Below are positions 57,079-64,000 of a stretch of 64,000 nucleotides of DNA, piece by piece. Position 1 is the stretch's first letter. The number at the start of each line of letters is the position of its first letter. The translations under genes and the position numbers were made by a program. The stretch spans positions 1,612,001 to 1,676,000 of the forward strand of contig CAVPVV010000003.1 of NCBI GenBank assembly GCA_963709325.1, given 5' to 3'. This stretch comes from VFZN01 sp963709325. GTDB lineage: Bacteria > Acidobacteriota > Vicinamibacteria > Vicinamibacterales > UBA2999. The notes beneath the pieces are model-generated. The model saw nothing but the letters and a program-made list of their open reading frames with translations, was not told where the DNA came from and searched no databases.

Positions 57079-59390
57079 GCCACCTCCCGGTCAATTCGGT
57101 GGCGGTCCTCGGGGCCGGGACGATGGGCGCGCAGATCGCGCTTCACTTCGCCAATGCCGGCATTCCGTCCCTGCTCCTGGACCTCACCGCGGACGTGGCT
57201 CGCCAGGGATTGGAGCGGGCTCGCAAGCTGAAGCCCGATCCGCAGTTCACGCCCGATGTCGCATCGCTCGTCACCACCGGCGGCTTCGACACGCATCTCG
57301 ACCAGATTGCCGCCACCGACTGGGTGATGGAAGCTGTCGTCGAACGGCTCGACATCAAGCGGCAGCTGCTGGAGAAGGTGGACCAGAAGCGCCGGCTGGG
57401 GACGATCGTCTCCACGAACACGTCGGGCATTCCAGTCGGAGCGCTGGCCGAGGGGCGATCGGACGATTTCCGGCGGCACTGCGTCGGCACGCACTTCTTC
57501 AACCCGCCTCGCTACCTGCGCCTGCTGGAACTAATCCCGACGCCGGACACCGATCCCGCGGTGATCGCCGCAGTCGCCCGCGTTGGCGACTTGCTGCTCG
57601 GCAAGGGCGTGGTCGTCGCGAAGGACACGCCGAACTTCATCGGCAATCACATCGGCCTCTACGGCGTCGCGATGACCCTGAAGGCCCTCGTGAGCGGTCG
57701 CTACACGATCGAAGAGATCGACGCGATCACCGGACCGGCCATCGGCCGTCCGGGCTCGGCGACCTTCCGGACGATGGACATCGCCGGCGTGGACGTGCTG
57801 GCCCACGTCATGCGCAACCTGCACGAGCGGCTGCCGAACCAGGACCGCGACGCGTTCGTGGCGCCGCCGTTCGTCGAAGCGATGGTCGCGCGCGGACAGT
57901 TCGGCGAGAAGACCGGCAAGGGCTTCTACGAGCGGCGCAAGGGGCCGAGCGGCGAGACGGATATCTGGACGCTGGACTGGCAGACGCTCGAGTACCGTCC
58001 GAAGCAGCCCGCGAAGATCGCGTCGGTCGAGGCCGGCAAATCGATCGACGACCTGGCCGAACGCCTTCGCATGCTGTTTCACAGCAACGACAAGGCCGGC
58101 CGGTTCCTCCGCGAAACGCTGGCGCCGACGCTCGTCTACACCGCTCGCGTCACGCCGCAGATCGCCCACAGCATCGACGACGTGGATCGGGTGATGAAGT
58201 GGGGCTACGGGTGGGAGCTCGGCCCGTTCGAGCTGTTCGACACCATTGGCGTTCGCGAGGTGATGGCAGCGGCGGTTGAGACCGGTGGCCATGCGCTGCA
58301 AGGCGGAACGCCGGACCTGGTCCAATCCGTGCTCAGTGCCGGCGCCAATCGCTTCCGCGAGGGACTGGTAGCGCCAGCGGGGCGAGACCTGCAGATTCTC
58401 AGGACCGCCAAAGAACGGCAGCAGATCGTGAAGAAGAACTCCGGCGCGAGCCTCGTCGACCTCGGCGACGGCGTCCTGGCGGTGGAGTTCCACTCCAAGA
58501 TGAACGCGATCGGCGGCGACACCGTCGCCATGCTGCAGGCAGGCGTCAAGGAAGCCGCGAAGAACCATAGCGCGCTGGTCATCGGCAACGACGCCGCGGC
58601 GTTCTCGGCCGGCGCGAACCTGATGCTGGTGCTGCTGGAGGCGCAGGAGGGCAACTTCGACGAACTGGACCTGATGGTGCGGCAGTTCCAGCAGACGGTG
58701 CTGCAGCTGCGCTACAGCGAAGTTCCGGTTGTCGTCGCTCCGGCCGGCCTGACGCTCGGCGGCGGCATGGAGATCGCGCTTCACGGCGATCGCGTACAGG
58801 CCGCCGCCGAAACCTACATGGGCCTGGTCGAAGTCGGTGTCGGGCTGATTCCCGCGGGCGGCGGGACCAAGGAGATGTTAGTCCGCGCGATGGCCCAGCC
58901 GCCGACGGCGCAAAGCGATCCGCTGCCGTACGTGCAGAAGGCATTCGAGACCGTCGCGCTCGCGAAAATATCGGCCAGCGGACCGGATGGTGCGCGGCTC
59001 GGCTATCTCGCGAGCACTGACGCGTTCACCATGAACCGCGAGCGCCTGATGGCCGACGCCAAGGCCCGAGCGCTGGAACGGGTGCGCGAGGGCTATCACA
59101 AGCCGGCGCCGCGAACGGCGATCCGGGTCGGCGGCGAGTCGGTGAGCGCGGCCCTCAAGCTGGGTGTGCATCTCGCGTGGCGCGCCGGCCGGGCCAGCGA
59201 CCACGACAAACTGATCGGAAACAAGCTGGCGCACATCTTCGGCGGCGGCGCTTTGCCGCACGCGACAACGGTGAACGAGCAGTACCTGCTGGATTTGGAG
59301 CGGGAAGCGTTCCTCAGCCTGCTCGGCGAGCGAAAGACGCTCGAACGGATCCAGCACACGCTCAAGACGGGGAAGCCGCTAAGGAACTGA
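57075..59390 (+). CDS. fadN: 3-hydroxyacyl-CoA dehydrogenase / enoyl-CoA hydratase FadN
   Basis: A 771-residue bifunctional beta-oxidation enzyme. The NAD-binding hydroxyacyl-CoA dehydrogenase comes first (VAVLGAGTMGAQIALHFANAG at about 9-29, then HFFNPPRYL), followed by its C-terminal domain (to about 420) and an enoyl-CoA hydratase domain (about 455-650, with VAPAGLTLGGGMEIALHGDRV and GLVEVGVGLIPAGGG). This order is that of Bacillus FadN and opposite to E. coli FadB. Overlap with fadR and synteny with fadA and fadE support the call. Confidence 0.93.
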   Translation: MSHLPVNSVAVLGAGTMGAQIALHFANAGIPSLLLDLTADVARQGLERARKLKPDPQFTPDVASLVTTGGFDTHLDQIAATDWVMEAVVERLDIKRQLLEKVDQKRRLGTIVSTNTSGIPVGALAEGRSDDFRRHCVGTHFFNPPRYLRLLELIPTPDTDPAVIAAVARVGDLLLGKGVVVAKDTPNFIGNHIGLYGVAMTLKALVSGRYTIEEIDAITGPAIGRPGSATFRTMDIAGVDVLAHVMRNLHERLPNQDRDAFVAPPFVEAMVARGQFGEKTGKGFYERRKGPSGETDIWTLDWQTLEYRPKQPAKIASVEAGKSIDDLAERLRMLFHSNDKAGRFLRETLAPTLVYTARVTPQIAHSIDDVDRVMKWGYGWELGPFELFDTIGVREVMAAAVETGGHALQGGTPDLVQSVLSAGANRFREGLVAPAGRDLQILRTAKERQQIVKKNSGASLVDLGDGVLAVEFHSKMNAIGGDTVAMLQAGVKEAAKNHSALVIGNDAAAFSAGANLMLVLLEAQEGNFDELDLMVRQFQQTVLQLRYSEVPVVVAPAGLTLGGGMEIALHGDRVQAAAETYMGLVEVGVGLIPAGGGTKEMLVRAMAQPPTAQSDPLPYVQKAFETVALAKISASGPDGARLGYLASTDAFTMNRERLMADAKARALERVREGYHKPAPRTAIRVGGESVSAALKLGVHLAWRAGRASDHDKLIGNKLAHIFGGGALPHATTVNEQYLLDLEREAFLSLLGERKTLERIQHTLKTGKPLRN

Positions 59391-59400
59391 CGCGTGCTGG

Positions 59401-59448
59401 TGCAAGGGTGCAGGGGTGCAAGGGTGCAAGGGTGCAAAGGTGCAGGGG
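59401..59448 (+). repeat. Octamer tandem array, TGCAAGGG x6
   Basis: Six contiguous 8-bp units (TGCAAGGG, TGCAGGGG, TGCAAGGG, TGCAAGGG, TGCAAAGG, TGCAGGGG) start 11 bp after the fadN stop. The last copies supply AGGGG 9 nt before the GTG at 59458. Confidence 0.85.
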
Positions 59449-59457
59449 TTCAGCATC

Positions 59458-60231
59458 GTGATTGACGTCGGACACGGCGAGCCGATCGTCATCGTTCCCG
59501 GCATTCAGGGACGGTGGGAGTGGATGCAGCCGACGGTGTTGCGGATGGCGGAGCACTATCGGGTGATCGCCTACTCGCTGGCCGACGAGCGGACGAGCGG
59601 GTTTCGTTGGGACCCGTCTCTCGGCTTCGAGAATTACATGCGTCAGCTGGAAGAGGTGCTGGACCGCGCCGGGCTCGAGCGGACGACGCTGGTCGGCGTG
59701 TCCTACGGCGGGCTGATCGCGGCCGAGTTCGCCGCGCGGCATCCGGAGCGCGTCACAGGCCTCGTTCTGGCGTCCGCGCTTTCGACGGACTGGCAACCGG
59801 ACCGCCGGGCCCGCTTCTACATGCGATCGCCGCGGCTGCTCAGCCCGATCTTCGTGGTCACAGCGCCGATGCGGCTTGCGCCGGAAGTCCGGGCGGCGTT
59901 TCCAACCATCAGGGAGCAGCTGCGATTCATGGCGGTCCACTCCTGGCGGGTGTTTCGGGCCCCGGCCTCGCCGCCGAGGATGGCGCGGCGCGTCCGCTGG
60001 GCACAGGCACACCAGTTTGCGGATCCCGCGCGGGTTCAGGCGCCGGTGCTGGTGGTGACCGGTGAGCCCGATCTCGATCGCGTCGTGCCGGTGGAAGTCA
60101 GCCGCCGCAGCCTCGATCACCTGCCGTCAGCGCGGCACGTGGTGCTGCCGCGGACCGGGCACATCGGCATCGTGACGCAGCCGGACCGGTTCTGCCGGGT
60201 GATGGACCAGTTCCTGTCGCAGAGGGCGTGA
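59458..60231 (+). CDS. Alpha/beta hydrolase in the fad operon
   Basis: A 257-residue alpha/beta hydrolase with the nucleophile elbow VGVSYGGLIAAEFAARHPERV near residue 81, Asp in VVTGEPDLDRVVP and His in LPRTGHIGIV. Family-conserved sequence starts at VIDVGHGEPIVIVPGIQG. I choose the GTG at 59458; GTG codons at 59440 and 59416 lie inside the octamer array and would add repeat-encoded residues. Its place between fadN and fadA suggests a thioesterase or lipid-ester hydrolase, which is inferred. Confidence 0.82.
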   Translation: MIDVGHGEPIVIVPGIQGRWEWMQPTVLRMAEHYRVIAYSLADERTSGFRWDPSLGFENYMRQLEEVLDRAGLERTTLVGVSYGGLIAAEFAARHPERVTGLVLASALSTDWQPDRRARFYMRSPRLLSPIFVVTAPMRLAPEVRAAFPTIREQLRFMAVHSWRVFRAPASPPRMARRVRWAQAHQFADPARVQAPVLVVTGEPDLDRVVPVEVSRRSLDHLPSARHVVLPRTGHIGIVTQPDRFCRVMDQFLSQRA

Positions 60232-60851
60232 TGGAAACGGTTCGCGAAATCACCGGGCCATCGGGCGCTCTGGAAGCGAAGCTGGATCTGCCGGCCGGCG
60301 AGCCACGTGCCGTCGCGGTGATCGCCCATCCTCATCCGCAGTACGGCGGCACGTTGCAGACAAAGGCGATCTACGAGACGGCGCGGGCACTCGTTCGCAT
60401 CGGCGTCGCGGCGCTGCGCTTCAACTTCCGTGGCACCGGCGGAAGCGAGGGAACCTTCGACGAAGGACAGGGTGAGCGCGACGACTACCGCGCGGCTCTC
60501 GACTACGCGGCGACCAGGTTTCCAGGGTTGCCGATCTGGGCGGTCGGGATGTCGTTTGGCGCGTGGGTGGCGAGCGCCGTCGCTGCCGCCGACCCTCGCG
60601 TCGCGCTCATCGTCGCGATCGCGGCGGCGGTGGACCACTACGACTACAGCGCGCTGGCGTCGGCCGGAAAGCCCGTGTTCGTCGTGCACGGTGAAGAGGA
60701 CACGATCGCGCCGGTACGACAGGTCCGGCGGCTCTACGCCGCGATGGCCGAGCCGAAGGAGCTGGTGGTCATCGAGGGCGCGGATCACGTCTTTGACGGG
60801 CGGACGTCACTCGTCGGCGAAGCCATAGAGGACTTGCTGGGAGACTTCTGA
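60231..60851 (+). CDS. Alpha/beta hydrolase (CocE/dienelactone-type fold)
   Basis: A 206-residue hydrolase: VAVIAHPHPQYGGTLQTKAIYETARAL, the FRGTGGSEG loop, the nucleophile in GMSFGAWVAS, Asp in GEEDTIAPV and His in GADHVFDG. It resembles YuxL/YtaP-like small hydrolases. It overlaps the upstream hydrolase stop (TGATG) and the thiolase start (TGATG), so the three are co-translated. Substrate is unknown. Confidence 0.86.
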   Translation: METVREITGPSGALEAKLDLPAGEPRAVAVIAHPHPQYGGTLQTKAIYETARALVRIGVAALRFNFRGTGGSEGTFDEGQGERDDYRAALDYAATRFPGLPIWAVGMSFGAWVASAVAAADPRVALIVAIAAAVDHYDYSALASAGKPVFVVHGEEDTIAPVRQVRRLYAAMAEPKELVVIEGADHVFDGRTSLVGEAIEDLLGDF

Positions 60852-62044
60852 TGCAGGACGCAGTCATCGTTTCCGCCGTGCGCACCGCCGTCGGCAAGGC
60901 GCCCCGAGGCCGGCTGAGCCAGGTTCGGCCCGATGAAATGGGTGCCGTCGTCATCGCCGAAGCGCTGAAGCGCGCCGGCGGCATGGACCCCTCGCTCGTC
61001 GACGACGTGATCATCGGGTGCGCGATGCCGGAGGCCGAGCAGGGGCTGAACGTGGCCCGCATCGCCAGCCTGCGTGCCGGTGTGCCGGTGGAGGCATCGG
61101 CGGTCACCATCAACCGGTTCTGCTCGTCGGGGCTGCAGGCGATCGCCTACGGGGCCGAGCGGATCATGCTCGGGCACGCGCAGGCGGCAATCGCCGGCGG
61201 CACCGAGTCGATGAGCCTCGTCCCGATGGGCGGCAACAAGGTTTCGCCGAACCCGGCGCTGGTCGAGAGCTACCCGGACGTCTACCTGACGACCGGGCTG
61301 GTCGCCGAGAACCACGCCCGCCAGTCGTCGATCTCCCGCGAGGCGCAGGACGAGTTCGCCTACCGTTCGCACGAGCGCGCGATTGCCGCGCTCGATAGCG
61401 GCCGGTTCAAGGACGAGATCGTGCCGCTGACGGTTCGCGTCGCCGACACGAACGGATCGGCGCCGGGAAAGTCGGCGCGACCGACCGTGAAGGAGATCAC
61501 CTTCGACACCGACGAAGGCCCACGGCGCGACACCTCGTTCACCGCGCTCGCGTCGCTCAAGCCGGCCTTTCACGCACAGGGCACCGTGACGGCCGGTAAC
61601 TCGTCGCAGACCAGCGATGGCGCGGCGGCAGTCGCCATCACCTCCGCCGAGCTCGCGCGTTCGCTCGGTGCAAAGCCGCTCGCGAGGTTCGTCGCCTATG
61701 CCACCGCCGGCGTGCCACCGGAGCTCTTCGGCATCGGTCCGGTGCCGGCAATCAGGAAAGTCCTGAAGCTGGCCGGCCTCACGCTGGAGCAGATCGATCT
61801 CGTCGAGCTCAACGAGGCGTTCGCGGCGCAGGTGCTGGCCTGCGTCAAGGAGCTGCCGATCGATCCGGAGCGGCTCAACGTCAACGGCGGGGCGATTGCG
61901 CTCGGACATCCGCTCGGGTGCACGGGCGCGAAGCTCACGGCAACGCTGCTGCACGAGATGCAGCGGCGCGGCGCGCGATACGGGATGGTCACGATGTGTG
62001 TCGGCGGCGGCATGGGTGCTGCCGGAATCTTCGAGCGAATGTAG
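60851..62044 (+). CDS. fadA: Acetyl-CoA acyltransferase (3-ketoacyl-CoA thiolase) FadA
   Basis: A 397-residue thiolase that performs the last step of beta-oxidation. The nucleophile Cys is in INRFCSSGLQAIA near residue 90, the His in GHPLGCTGAKL and the second Cys in CVGGGMGAAGIF. PRRDTSFTALASLKPAF is typical of FadA-type degradative thiolases. It overlaps the preceding hydrolase gene and pairs with FadN in the same operon. Confidence 0.95.
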   Translation: MQDAVIVSAVRTAVGKAPRGRLSQVRPDEMGAVVIAEALKRAGGMDPSLVDDVIIGCAMPEAEQGLNVARIASLRAGVPVEASAVTINRFCSSGLQAIAYGAERIMLGHAQAAIAGGTESMSLVPMGGNKVSPNPALVESYPDVYLTTGLVAENHARQSSISREAQDEFAYRSHERAIAALDSGRFKDEIVPLTVRVADTNGSAPGKSARPTVKEITFDTDEGPRRDTSFTALASLKPAFHAQGTVTAGNSSQTSDGAAAVAITSAELARSLGAKPLARFVAYATAGVPPELFGIGPVPAIRKVLKLAGLTLEQIDLVELNEAFAAQVLACVKELPIDPERLNVNGGAIALGHPLGCTGAKLTATLLHEMQRRGARYGMVTMCVGGGMGAAGIFERM

Positions 62045-62053
62045 GAGACGGTC

Positions 62054-63838
<1,785 letters not shown>

Positions 63839-63886
63839 CCCGCGCGAAGAGGGAGCATCAGCCTGCCCGTCGAACAGCCGGGCGCG

Positions 63887-64000
63887 TTACCCGACACCCA
63901 TGTCGCTCTCGCAATAGTCTGTCCAGTCGGCCACCACCCGGCGGCTGCACTGCACCGCGAGATCGACCATGCCCTTGCGGAGGTCGCGTTTGGCCCCGAA
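63887..64000 (-). CDS. Hypothetical protein, C-terminal fragment (partial)
   Basis: The last 37 codons of a gene entering from the right edge, ending VVADWTDYCESDMGVG then TAA. It is convergent with fadE (49-bp gap). Too little is present to assign a family. Confidence 0.5.
   Translation of the reverse strand, partial: FGAKRDLRKGMVDLAVQCSRRVVADWTDYCESDMGVG

Overview
The window is a high-GC, gene-dense stretch of bacterial chromosome. Gene content points to an Acidobacteriota genome, most likely a Vicinamibacteria-like soil lineage: a complete-order dcw cluster, many exported lipoproteins and hydrolases, a DUF5916 outer-membrane protein, a CocE/NonD hydrolase, DUF3500, and a fadR-fadN-fadA-fadE block. 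This placement is an inference from gene content only. There is no rRNA or tRNA to confirm it, and I see no phage, IS transposase or CRISPR array.

Layout. (1) 1-8504, minus strand: the dcw division/cell-wall operon in the order mraZ-rsmH-ftsL-ftsI-murE-murF-mraY-murD (murD cut by the left edge). A consensus promoter and a three-box MraZ operator lie in front of mraZ. (2) 8647-17205, plus strand: a surface-polysaccharide locus with a GT4, three GT2 enzymes, two NAD-sugar epimerase-fold proteins, a DegT/DnrJ aminotransferase, an exported STN-like protein and a GNAT protein. yqeY and a strong terminator follow. (3) 17899-21434: murJ, an Fsr-type MFS exporter and a rhomboid protease. (4) 21464-28388: a short LemA-like protein, a cupin, a fused E1 alpha/beta 2-oxoacid dehydrogenase, two exported proteins and an ABC-2 exporter. 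(5) 28722-37562: secreted hydrolases (class A beta-lactamase fold, CocE/NonD, DUF3500, penicillin acylase, DUF5916). (6) 37600-46460: small metabolic and membrane genes. (7) 46601-48866: an SPFH protein with a zinc-ribbon membrane partner, as in the Bacillus ydjG/ydjI arrangement. (8) 48958-55827: a large FnIII protein, a zinc-ribbon protein, an NAD-binding protein, a GNAT and an M28 peptidase. (9) 55851-56407: a four-helix-bundle gene enclosed by inverted nonamer arrays. (10) 56435-63838: a fatty-acid beta-oxidation operon with a FadR operator. A partial gene enters from the right edge.

The most unusual feature is a scattered set of short tandem-repeat arrays (periods 7, 8 and 9 bp, at least five unrelated unit sequences) at gene boundaries. 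Three occur as inverted pairs. One pair encloses a four-helix-bundle (S23/Avd-like) gene, and two others form long imperfect hairpins between convergent genes. Some arrays supply functional parts of neighbouring genes: a Shine-Dalgarno, an entire signal-peptide core, or the new 5' end of a zinc-ribbon gene. I propose these are footprints of one small mobile or structured element type that carries different repeat units; this is inference and testable by comparing sister genomes.

Other recurring signals are GTG starts on seven consecutive dcw genes, TATAAT-like boxes 6-13 nt upstream of several start codons (leaderless-type genes), and several genes whose conserved N-terminus lies upstream of any standard start codon.
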